Under the pieces are notes generated by a model. The model worked only from the letters and a program-made list of their open reading frames with translations, was not told where the DNA came from and did not search any database. The translations under genes were made by a program, and so were the position numbers. From Rhodospirillaceae bacterium (lineage in GTDB: Bacteria > Pseudomonadota > Alphaproteobacteria > Rhodospirillales > Magnetospirillaceae), in the NCBI GenBank assembly GCA_030151865.1, contig JASLCK010000158.1, positions 1 through 7,954 of the forward strand: a DNA stretch of 7,954 bases, read 5' to 3'. The first letter of the stretch is position 1. The number at the start of each line of letters is the position of its first letter. Shown here piece by piece: positions 1 to 7,300 of the stretch.

Positions 1-1050
1 GATCTGATGCGGCTTGGTGTCGCGCAGTTGCTGTTTTTGAACACCCCCGCCCATGCCGCCATCGACACGGCGGTTGAAATGGCCAAAGCGGCGGGCATGA
101 CCGGGCTGGAAAAGCTGGTCAACGCCATCTTGCGCCGTCTGTCGCGGGAAGGCCGCGATATGATGGCCGCCCAGGACGCCGAACGGCTGAACAGCCCTGA
201 CTGGCTGTGGCAATCCTGGTGCACCGCCTATGGCGAGGATACCGCCCGCGCCATCGCGCGCGCCCATCAGGGGGAAGCGCCCCTGGATATCAGCGTCAAG
301 GGCAATGCCGCCTTGTGGGCCGAACGGCTGGAGGCCGATCTGCTGCCCACCGGCAGCCTGCGCCGTCACCAAGGTGGGTTGGTGCCCACTCTGCCCGGTT
401 ATGACGAAGGGGCTTGGTGGGTGCAAGACGCCGCCGCCGCCCTGCCCGCTCGTCTGTTCGGCGACGTTACGGGCAAGCATATCGCCGATCTGTGCGCCGC
501 CCCTGGCGGCAAGACCGCGCAACTGGCCGCAGCCGGAGCGATCGTGACCGCCCTGGACCGCTCCGCCAAGCGCCTGACCCGTCTGGGCGACAATCTGGAC
601 CGTCTGGCCCTGACGGCGGAGGTCATCACCGCCGACGCCGCCCAATGGACTCCGCCCGCCCCGTTGGACGGTATTTTGCTGGATGCCCCCTGTTCGGCCA
701 CCGGCACCCTGCGCCGCCATCCCGACGCCTTATGGAACAAGCATCCCGACGACATCGCCAAGCTGACCGTCACCCAGGATCGGCTGCTGCGCGCCGCCAT
801 CGACATGCTGAAGCCCGGCGGACTGCTGGTCTATTGCACCTGTTCGATGCAGCCCGAGGAAGGGGTCGAACGGATCGACGCTCTACTGGCCGATGACGTG
901 CCGGTACGCCGTGTTCCGATCCAGGCCAATGAAATTGGCGGTCTGGCCGAATTGATCACTCCGGCGGGTGATCTGCGCACGCTGCCATGCCACCTTGCCG
1001 AGCAGGGCGGATTGGACGCATTCTATGCCGCACGCCTGGAACGGCTGTAA
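1..1050 (+). CDS. rsmB: 16S rRNA (cytosine-5) methyltransferase, RsmB/Sun type (5' end outside window)
   Basis: Predicted SAM-dependent methyltransferase that makes 5-methylcytosine in 16S rRNA (C967 in E. coli numbering) in the cytoplasm. The frame is already open at base 1, so the ATG at position 7 is probably internal and the true start lies upstream. RsmB proteins are usually about 430 residues; 349 codons are visible here. Numbering from that ATG, residues 1-55 look like the end of the NusB-like RNA-binding domain (RLGVAQLLFLNTPAHAAIDT). The Rossmann-fold SAM site is at 161-170 (DLCAAPGGKT). Motif IV is DAPCSATG (226-233, Cys229). Motif VI is YCTCS (276-280), whose Cys279 should be the catalytic nucleophile. 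Both cysteines typical of the RsmB/NSUN family are present, so the enzyme looks active. It ends 38 bp before gmhB and may be co-transcribed with it. The family call is firm; the exact target base is inferred from the family. Confidence 0.93.
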   Translation, partial: DLMRLGVAQLLFLNTPAHAAIDTAVEMAKAAGMTGLEKLVNAILRRLSREGRDMMAAQDAERLNSPDWLWQSWCTAYGEDTARAIARAHQGEAPLDISVKGNAALWAERLEADLLPTGSLRRHQGGLVPTLPGYDEGAWWVQDAAAALPARLFGDVTGKHIADLCAAPGGKTAQLAAAGAIVTALDRSAKRLTRLGDNLDRLALTAEVITADAAQWTPPAPLDGILLDAPCSATGTLRRHPDALWNKHPDDIAKLTVTQDRLLRAAIDMLKPGGLLVYCTCSMQPEEGVERIDALLADDVPVRRVPIQANEIGGLAELITPAGDLRTLPCHLAEQGGLDAFYAARLERL

Positions 1051-1088
1051 CTCAGCCCGAACCAACAGCCTCAAAGAACGAGAACGCC

Positions 1089-1646
1089 ATGACCCAAGCC
1101 CGGCGTTTTGTCCTGCTGGATCGGGACGGAACCATCAATGTCGAGCGCCATTACCTGTCCGATCCCGACCAGTTGGAGCTTTATCCCGGCGTCGGTGAGG
1201 CCATGCGCCGCCTGGCGGACCTGGGCTTCGGTCTGGTGGTGATCACCAACCAGTCGGGTATCGCCCGTGGTTATTTCGATCTGGCAACGCTTGCGCGCAT
1301 CCATGACCGGCTGCGTGATTTGCTGAAGGCCCATGGCGTGCGGCTGGATGGCATTTATCTGTGCCCGCACGGTCCCGACGATGACTGCGATTGCCGCAAG
1401 CCCTTGCCCGGCATGGTCAATCAGGCGGTAGCGGACCTGGGGTTCGACCCCAAACGGGCTTTTCTGGTGGGCGACAAGCGGGTCGATGTGGAACTGGCCC
1501 GCGCTGTCGGAGCCACCGGCATTTTAGTGCGCACCGGACATGGGGCAAAATCGGTTACTGATCCCAACCTGCCGCCGGGCACGCCGATCTTTGACGACCT
1601 GCCCGCCGCCGTGCGTTTTATCGAAGACAGCGTTAAAGGGGAGTAA
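1089..1646 (+). CDS. gmhB: D-glycero-D-manno-heptose 1,7-bisphosphate 7-phosphatase (HAD family)
   Basis: Predicted to remove the 7-phosphate from heptose 1,7-bisphosphate, a step toward the nucleotide-activated heptose of the lipopolysaccharide inner core; cytosolic. The 185-residue length is normal for GmhB. HAD motif I is DRDGT (11-15) with nucleophile Asp11 and acid/base Asp13. Motif II is TNQS (53-56). The GmhB-specific zinc loop has Cys92, His94, Cys100 and Cys102, followed by Arg103-Lys104-Pro105. Motif IV is VGDKRVD (127-133), with Asp129 as the likely magnesium ligand. The frame extends upstream into rsmB, but the start at 1089 gives the usual short N-terminus before DRDGT. Its Shine-Dalgarno is weak (only GAG at 1080-1082). 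The glycosyltransferase gene starts 6 bp after the stop. The alpha or beta anomer preference cannot be told from sequence. No gmhA or hldE gene is in the window. Confidence 0.93.
   Translation: MTQARRFVLLDRDGTINVERHYLSDPDQLELYPGVGEAMRRLADLGFGLVVITNQSGIARGYFDLATLARIHDRLRDLLKAHGVRLDGIYLCPHGPDDDCDCRKPLPGMVNQAVADLGFDPKRAFLVGDKRVDVELARAVGATGILVRTGHGAKSVTDPNLPPGTPIFDDLPAAVRFIEDSVKGE
1638..1643 (+). promoter_or_regulatory. Ribosome binding site of the GT2 glycosyltransferase gene
   Basis: GGGGAG lies 9 nt before the ATG at 1653 and inside the last codons of gmhB. It is a strong Shine-Dalgarno match, supports that start, and suggests translational coupling with gmhB. Confidence 0.7.
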
Positions 1647-1652
1647 CGCGTC

Positions 1653-2399
1653 ATGAAATTGTCCGCTCTGGTGGTGGTCCATAACGAGGAAGACCGTCTG
1701 GCCGCCTGCCTGGAAAAACTGGGTTTTGCCGACGAGTTGGTCGTTGTCTTGGACAAATGCACCGATGGATCGAAGGAAATCGCCCAGCGCTTCACTGACC
1801 GTTTGGTGGAAGGAAGCTGGGAACTGGAAGGTCCGCGCCGCAATACCGGCATCGAATTTTGCCAAGGCGACTGGATCGTCGAGGTCGATGCCGACGAGCA
1901 TATGACCCCGGAACTGGCCGCCGAAATCCGCCAGCTCATCGAAACCACCCGCTTTGCCTATCATGACATCCCGGTCGATAACTATATCGGGGCACGTCTG
2001 GTGCGCCGGGGCTGGGGCGCATCGTTTGGCAAGCCCGCTTATCCGGGCCTGTTTCGCAAGGATGCCAAGCGGTGGGGCAATGACCGGGTGCATCCCAGCC
2101 TGACCCTGAAGGGCGAAAAAGGCCCGGCCCTGAAGAACCGCATCAACCATTATGTGGATCGCAACATCTCGGACATGATCATCCGTTTCGACCGTTATTC
2201 CACGGCGCGCGCCAAGGATTTGCGGGAATCGGGCAAGATCGGCAGCGGTCCCCACAATGTCCGGCGCATTTTTTCACGCTTCTGGCGCTGCTATGTCAGC
2301 CGCCAGGGTTGGCGCGAAGGCGGTTACGGCTTTCTGATCGCTTTGTTCGCCGCCCTGTACCCGCTGGTGTCTTACCTTAAAGCCAAATACGAGGATTAA
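1653..2399 (+). CDS. Glycosyltransferase family 2, LPS-core type (WaaE/KdtX-like)
   Basis: A 248-residue inverting GT-A fold glycosyltransferase, probably adding a sugar to the lipopolysaccharide core at the cytoplasmic face of the inner membrane. The N-terminal strand SALVVVHNEEDRL (4-16) is the classic GT2 nucleotide-binding start. Asp34 and Asp38 lie in VVLDKCTDGS (31-40). The metal-binding DXD-type motif is DADE (79-82). The central part (about 108-150) has the WG.SFGKPAYPGLFRK and NDRVHPSL segments usual in WaaE-like enzymes. The C-terminus has a hydrophobic stretch (about 224-241) between basic regions, fitting membrane association. It lies between gmhB and a second glycosyltransferase gene, with gaps of 6 and 4 bp, so one operon is likely. 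WaaE-like enzymes often transfer glucose to the inner-core heptose, but donor and acceptor here are inferred only from family and context. Confidence 0.87.
   Translation: MKLSALVVVHNEEDRLAACLEKLGFADELVVVLDKCTDGSKEIAQRFTDRLVEGSWELEGPRRNTGIEFCQGDWIVEVDADEHMTPELAAEIRQLIETTRFAYHDIPVDNYIGARLVRRGWGASFGKPAYPGLFRKDAKRWGNDRVHPSLTLKGEKGPALKNRINHYVDRNISDMIIRFDRYSTARAKDLRESGKIGSGPHNVRRIFSRFWRCYVSRQGWREGGYGFLIALFAALYPLVSYLKAKYED
2391..2395 (+). promoter_or_regulatory. Ribosome binding site of the GT4 glycosyltransferase gene
   Basis: GAGGA is embedded in the last two sense codons of the preceding gene, 8 nt before the ATG at 2404. It supports that start and suggests coupled translation of the two glycosyltransferases. 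Confidence 0.6.
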
Positions 2400-2403
2400 G
2401 ACC

Positions 2404-3453
2404 ATGCGCATCGTCATGACCGACGACGGCATCCGCTTTGATGGCCGCATCAAGGATGAACAGCCCTTGGGCGGTGCCGAATCGGCCTTTGCCGAACTGG
2501 CGGAAACCCTGGCGGCCCGAGGTCATGACGTCAGTGCGCATAACCGTTGCGATTCCGCACTGACCTGGAAGAACGTGCGTTGGACTCCCCTGGACGACAG
2601 CCGCGCCGACAAAGGCGTGCCGAAAACCGCCGACCTTTACATTGCCAACCGCTCGAACCATCTGATCCGGCTGTGTCCCCAGGCAGGCAAAAGCGTCTTT
2701 TGGATTCATAACCCGGCGGGCTATCTGCTGAAATGGCGCTATCAATGGCCACTGGCCCGCCGCCGCCCGGTCATCGTCTTTTCCAGCCGCAGCCACCTGT
2801 CCACCTATCCTGGATGGGCTTTCGACGGTGGGCGGGAAATCATCCCCCTGGGTCTACCGCCCCTGTTTCTGGGTGAACAGGAACGCGCCGCCGTTCCTGC
2901 ACCCCGCGCCGTCTTTCTGTCCAACCCGCTGCGGTCGCTGGATTGGCTGCTCGACGTTTGGGCCGAGCGTATTTTTCCCCAGGTTCCGGGGGCTGAACTG
3001 CATATCTTCGCCGGGTCCTCGATCTATGGCGCAACGGGTGCGGCCAAGGCCGATAAGATGGCCCCGATCCTGAAGCGGGCGGAGGAACTGGCCGAGCGCG
3101 GCGTGATCCTGCGCGGCCCGGTGCCCAAAACCCAACTGGTCGAAGAAATGCGCCAAGCCCGCGCCTTCCTTTATCGCGGCGATATCGGCGAAACCTTTTG
3201 TTATGCCGCCGCCGAACCCCAAGCCATGGGCCTGCCCGGCGTGGTCGAAGACATCGCCTGCATGAAGGAACGGGTCATCGACGGGCAAACCGGCTTTGTC
3301 GTCAAAGGCGAGCAGGCTTTCGCCGAACAGGCCATCGCGCTGTTGACCGATGACGCCTTGTGGCGTGCCCAGCATCGGGCCGCTCTGGCCCAACAAGGCC
3401 AATGGGATTGGCAAAAAGCGGCAGAAGCCTTCGAAAAGCTGGCCCAGCCCTGA
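2404..3453 (+). CDS. Glycosyltransferase, GT-B fold, family 4 (group 1)
   Basis: A 349-residue retaining glycosyltransferase with two Rossmann-like domains, cytosolic or peripheral at the inner membrane. The N-terminal domain begins with RIVMTDDGI and carries the glycine-rich acceptor-side loop PLGGAESAFAELAETLAARG (21-40). The linker to the donor domain is around 145-175 (REIIPLGLPP, then AVFLSNPLRSLDWLLDVW). The donor-binding domain shows an E-X7-E motif, Glu263 to Glu271, in GETFCYAAAEPQAMGLPGVV, typical of GT4 enzymes that bind the nucleotide sugar ribose. GQTGFVV (294-300) is the usual following segment. No signal peptide or membrane helix is visible. It follows the GT2 gene by 4 bp, so it probably acts in the same surface-polysaccharide or lipopolysaccharide-core pathway. 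The sugar donor and acceptor cannot be read from the sequence. It ends 12 bp before the convergent ABC ATPase gene. Confidence 0.85.
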   Translation: MRIVMTDDGIRFDGRIKDEQPLGGAESAFAELAETLAARGHDVSAHNRCDSALTWKNVRWTPLDDSRADKGVPKTADLYIANRSNHLIRLCPQAGKSVFWIHNPAGYLLKWRYQWPLARRRPVIVFSSRSHLSTYPGWAFDGGREIIPLGLPPLFLGEQERAAVPAPRAVFLSNPLRSLDWLLDVWAERIFPQVPGAELHIFAGSSIYGATGAAKADKMAPILKRAEELAERGVILRGPVPKTQLVEEMRQARAFLYRGDIGETFCYAAAEPQAMGLPGVVEDIACMKERVIDGQTGFVVKGEQAFAEQAIALLTDDALWRAQHRAALAQQGQWDWQKAAEAFEKLAQP

Positions 3454-3478
3454 CGTTTCAGAAGCTTAAAGCGGGCTG
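3445..3478. repeat. Inverted repeat across the convergent gene junction
   Basis: CAGCCC (3445-3450) and GGGCTG (3473-3478) are exact reverse complements separated by 22 nt. Within the loop, CTGA/TCAG and GCTT/AAGC can form smaller hairpins. The repeat spans both stop codons. There is no T-tract on either strand, so a classical Rho-independent terminator is doubtful; a weak bidirectional terminator or chance pairing are both possible. Confidence 0.3.
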
Positions 3479-4188
3479 ACCCGTCCCCGGTCGATCCGGT
3501 AGGCACGATCCGCCAGACCGTCGCCAAAGGCCGGACTTTGTTCCGACAACAAAATCGACAATCCTTCCGCTTTTAAGGCGCGGATTGCCGCAACGGTCTG
3601 TTCCACCACGATGGGAGCCAGCCCCTCGGCCGGTTCATCCAGCAGCAATAGCCGGGGATTGCCCATCAAGGTACGGGCAATGGCCAGCATCTGCTGTTCG
3701 CCCCCCGACAGCCGATCGCCGCGCCGGGTCAACAGATCCCCCAGCGCCGGAAATAATTCCAGCAGACGTGGCACCGTCCAGGGGCGAATGGCGCTAGAGG
3801 CCGGAATTACGGCAGGCAGGATATCCACCGCCCCATCACCGGCAAAAGCGCTTTGCGTCTGGGTCAGGGTACGACGCCCCACTTCCAGATTTTCCGCCAC
3901 CGTCAAATCTGGGAAAATCCGCCGTTCCTCGGGCACATAGCCGACACCCAAACGGGCAATGGCATGGGGTGACAGGCCGACCACATCACGGTTGGCATAA
4001 CGAATGCATCCGCCAGCGGGCCGAAGCAAACCGATAATCGTCTTGAGAAGCGTACTTTTACCTGCGCCGTTGCGTCCAACCAGGGCGATAGCCTCGCCCG
4101 CCGAAACCGTCAGGGACACGTCGAAGAGTGCTTGTGCACGGCCATAAAAAGCCTGCACGCCTGAAACTTCCAGGATTTGTTCCGACAT
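3466..4188 (-). CDS. ABC transporter ATP-binding protein, LivF-like (solitary)
   Basis: A 240-residue ATPase subunit of the high-affinity branched-chain amino acid (HAAT) transporter type; it would power a membrane permease from the cytoplasmic side. Walker A is GRNGAGKST (38-46). VGYVPEERRIFPDLTVAENL (82-101) has Glu87 at the Q-loop, as usual in LivF. The ABC signature is LSGGEQQ (160-166). Walker B is LLLLDEPAEGLAP (180-192) with catalytic Glu185. The switch position reads LLSEQ (213-217), with Gln where most ABC proteins have His, again LivF-like. Against E. coli LivF from memory, there are about 22 extra residues between ENL (99-101) and ELFP (144-147), and the usual tail of about 20 residues after the last strand is missing. 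TAGGA (4196-4200), 7 nt before the ATG, is a fair ribosome binding site. No LivG, permease or binding-protein gene adjoins it. Substrate unknown; UrtE-like is an alternative. Confidence 0.85.
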   Translation of the reverse strand: MSEQILEVSGVQAFYGRAQALFDVSLTVSAGEAIALVGRNGAGKSTLLKTIIGLLRPAGGCIRYANRDVVGLSPHAIARLGVGYVPEERRIFPDLTVAENLEVGRRTLTQTQSAFAGDGAVDILPAVIPASSAIRPWTVPRLLELFPALGDLLTRRGDRLSGGEQQMLAIARTLMGNPRLLLLDEPAEGLAPIVVEQTVAAIRALKAEGLSILLSEQSPAFGDGLADRAYRIDRGRVSPL

Positions 4189-4210
4189 CGAATTATCCTA
4201 CCGCACTGCA

Positions 4211-4241
4211 CATATTTTCAGCAACGCCGCATATTTTTTCA
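4211..4241. repeat. Imperfect direct repeat CATATTTTCA / CATATTTTTTCA
   Basis: The first copy is at 4211-4220 and the second at 4230-4241; their starts are 19 bp apart, close to two helical turns. The second copy has two extra T. Such spacing would suit a protein binding one face of the DNA, but in an AT-rich region it could also be chance. Confidence 0.35.
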
Positions 4242-4272
4242 TCATTTTCTTGTTTTTCGGACGATAGTCGCT

Positions 4273-4284
4273 AGCTTCAAAGCT
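4273..4284. repeat. Small palindrome AGCTT-CA-AAGCT upstream of the glutamate dehydrogenase gene
   Basis: Two perfect 5-bp arms with a 2-bp centre, ending 29 bp before the ATG at 4314. It is in a position where a regulator could bind near the promoter or the leader start. No known operator is recognised and the arms are short. Confidence 0.25.
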
Positions 4285-4313
4285 GATCGCCTAAATCATC
4301 CTATGGAACCAAT

Positions 4314-7300
4314 ATGTCTCCCCGTATTGATCTGCTGAAAGAAAACCTGATCGAAAAGGTCGTGGCTTTCGCGCGCGACCAATTACCGTCGGCCAACCTC
4401 CCCGCCGCTGAACGGCTGCTCCGGGCATATTACGACAATGTCGCCCCGGAAGACATCCTCAGCCGCGATCCGGAATCCCTCTATGGGGCCGGGATGGCCC
4501 TGCTCAGCTTCGCCCGCCGTCGCATCCCCGGCACGCCGAAGCTGCGGGTCTATCATCCCAGTCCCGACGAGTGCGGTTGGACGTCGGAACATTCGATCGT
4601 CGAAGTCGTCAATGACGACATGCCCTTCCTGGTCGACAGCATCACCGCCGCCCTGCAGCGTCAGGAAATCGGCGTGCATCTGGTGGTCCATCCGATTCTG
4701 GCAGTGTCGCGCGACACCGACGGCAAGATGACCGACCTGACCGACCAGCCCGCCGATGGCGCGGTGCTGGAAAGTCTGATGCATGTGGAAATCGACCGCC
4801 AGACCCCGCAAGCCGCCGAACAGCTGGCCGCCCGCCTGCTGGGCGTGTTGCAAGATGTGCGCGCCGCCGTCGAGGATTGGAGTGCCATGCGTGGACGGAT
4901 GGAAGCGGTGCTGGAGGAAGTCTCCGCCCTGCCCGCCGGTCTGCCCGCCGAGGAAGTGGCCGAGGCCAACGACTTCCTGCGCTGGATTTATGACGACCAT
5001 TTCACCTTCCTGGGCTACCGCTCGTTCCGCTTCTCGGCCGAGGGTGCGGTGGAACTGGAAGACGAACATGGCCTGGGCCTGCTGCGCGATCCGTCGCTGC
5101 GGGTCTTTGACGAAGAACGCGACCTGGCCGCCATGCCGCCGGAAGTGCAGGCCTTCCTGCGCCGTCCGCAGTTGCTGCTGCTGGCCAAAGGTGACCGCGT
5201 TTCCACCGTGCACCGCCCGGTGCCGCTGGACATCATCGTGGTCAAGCGTTTCGACGCCGAAGGCCGCGTGGTGGGCATGTACAACATCGTCGGCCTTTAT
5301 ACCGCCGCCGCCTATACCCGCCCGCCGCTGATGATCCCGCTGTTGCGCCGCAAGGTGGAAAGCGTCGTCGAACGTGCTGGCTTCCTGGCCAACAGCCATG
5401 ATGGCCGCGCCCTTCAGGCCATCTTGGAAAATTACCCCCGCGACGAGCTGTTGCAGGCCGACGAACAGTCCCTGTTCGACACCGCCCTGGCTATTCTGCG
5501 CTTGCAGGAACGTCAGCGAGTCGCGGTGTTCGTGCGCAAGGATGAGTTCGAACGCTTCGTCTCGGCCTTGGTGTTTCTGCCCCGCGACCGCTATGACACC
5601 CGCTTGCGCCTGATCGTCCAGGACCTGCTAGAACAAAGCTATGGCGGGCGTGTCACCACCTGGTACACCCAGGTCGCCGACAGCCCCCTGGCCCGTCTGC
5701 ATTTCATCGTCCGCACCCGCTCGGGCAGCGTGCCGGATGTCGATCTGGCCGAACTGGAATCCCGTCTGGCTGAAGCCGCCCGATCCTGGAGCGACCGCTT
5801 GCAGGAAGTGCTGGTGGAAGAGCATGGCGAGGATCGTGGGCTGTCGCTGTACCGCCGCTGGGGCCGCAGCTTCCCCACCTCGTACCTGGAAACCTATGGC
5901 CCGCGCACCGCGCTGTTGGACATCGACCGCATCGAAGCAGCAGTTGCCGGTCCAGCCAAGGGCATGGGGCTTTATTTCTATCGCCCGGTGGAAGCCGCCG
6001 ATACCGAAGCCCGCTTCAAGATCTATCAGGGCGGCCAGCCGGTGGCCCTGTCGGATGTGCTGCCGGTGTTTGAACATATGGGCTTCCGCGTTATCTCGGA
6101 AGTGCCCTATGCCCTGCGCCGCGACGGCGAGGATCCGGTGTGGATCCACGATTTCACCATGGCCGCCATCGACGGCAAGAGCTTTGAAATCGCCCATCTG
6201 CGCACCGCCTTTGAAGACGCTTTCCGGGCCGTGGTCAATGGTCAGGCCGAAGATGACGGTTTCAACCGTCTGATCGTCAATGCCGGTCTGTCCTGGCGCC
6301 AGGTGATGATCCTGCGCGCTTACGCCAAATATCTGCGTCAGGCCGGATCGACCTTCAGCCAGTCTTATGTCGAGCGTTCGGTCACCGGCAATCCGACCGT
6401 TGCCGCGTTGCTGGTGGCGCTGTTCGAAGCCCGCTTTGATCCCGCCCAAGCCAGCGACGGCGAGGCCGAGAGCAAAGCCATCGAAACCGCGCTGGAAGCC
6501 GTCACCAGCGCTGACGAAGACCGCATTCTGCGCCGCTTCCTCAACCTGATCGACAGCACCCTGCGCACCAACGCCTTCCAGGCTGCCGCCGATGGCCAAC
6601 CCAAGGACTATCTGTCCTTGAAGCTGGACAGCAAACGAATCCAGGGCTTGCCGCTGCCCCGCCCCAATGTGGAAGTGTTCGTCTATAGCACCCGCATGGA
6701 AGGCATCCATCTGCGCGGCGGCAAGGTCGCACGCGGCGGTATCCGCTGGTCGGACCGTCCCGAAGATTTCCGCACCGAAATCCTGGGCCTGATCAAAGCC
6801 CAGATGGTCAAAAATGCGGTGATCGTGCCGGTCGGCTCGAAGGGCGGCTTTGTCGTCAAGCGGCCGCCCAAGACCGGCGGACGCGAGGCTTTCCTGGAAG
6901 AAGGCATCACCTGCTACAAGACCCTGATGCGCGGTCTTTTGGACATCACCGACAATCTGGCGGGCGGCAAACTGGTGGCCCCGGCCCAAGTGATCCGCCG
7001 TGATGCCGACGATCCTTATCTGGTGGTTGCCGCCGACAAGGGAACGGCAACCTTCTCGGACATCGCCAACGGTGTGTCCGCCGATTACGGCTTTTGGCTG
7101 GATGACGCCTTCGCCTCGGGCGGCAGCGTCGGTTACGACCATAAGGTCATGGGCATCACGGCGCGCGGCGCCTGGGTGTCGGTGCAGCGCCATTTCCGCG
7201 AAATGGGCATCGACGTGCAAACCCAGGACTTCACCGCCGTCGGTGTCGGCGACATGTCGGGTGACGTGTTCGGCAATGGCATGCTGCGCTCGCGCCATAC

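Larger units (their letters stand above)
4189..4313. promoter_or_regulatory. Divergent intergenic control region between the LivF-like gene and the NAD-glutamate dehydrogenase gene
   Basis: This 125-bp stretch separates two genes read outward, so it should hold both promoters. It is clearly more AT-rich than the flanking genes. It contains T-tracts (4215-4257), an imperfect direct repeat and a short palindrome, listed separately. No convincing pair of -35 and -10 hexamers stands out for the dehydrogenase gene. On the minus strand GATAAT (4192-4197) resembles a -10 box, but it overlaps the ribosome binding site and would start transcripts at or inside the ATG. TTGCTG (4219-4224) with TAGGAT (4195-4200) at 18-bp spacing is an equally weak alternative. 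Promoter presence is inferred from gene layout, not from clear motifs. Confidence 0.55.

Noticed and set aside
7..9. ATG at position 7 as the true start of the rRNA methyltransferase gene
   Set aside because: The frame is open upstream to the window edge, and the protein would begin in the middle of the NusB-like domain. The gene is cut by the window, not short.
987..1088. Extended N-terminus for gmhB starting inside the rRNA methyltransferase gene
   Set aside because: The 34 extra residues do not belong to the GmhB family, whose members begin a few residues before the DRDGT motif. The ATG at 1089 gives the normal length.
1524..2255. Minus-strand open frame of 243 codons opposite gmhB and the GT2 gene
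   Set aside because: No recognisable motif, and it overlaps two well-supported genes on the other strand.
3445..3478. Rho-independent terminator at the convergent junction
   Set aside because: Only a 6-bp stem with a 22-nt loop and no T-tract on either strand. It is kept as an inverted repeat, not called a terminator.
4303..4338. Short out-of-frame reading frame starting at ATG 4303 and overlapping the glutamate dehydrogenase start (11 codons)
   Set aside because: It has no ribosome binding site of its own and no attenuator-like run of a single amino acid. A chance upstream ATG is the simplest explanation.
4383..5399. Minus-strand open frame of 338 codons opposite the 5' part of the glutamate dehydrogenase gene
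   Set aside because: Same low-information His/Gln/Gly-rich composition and complete overlap with a conserved gene; an antisense shadow.
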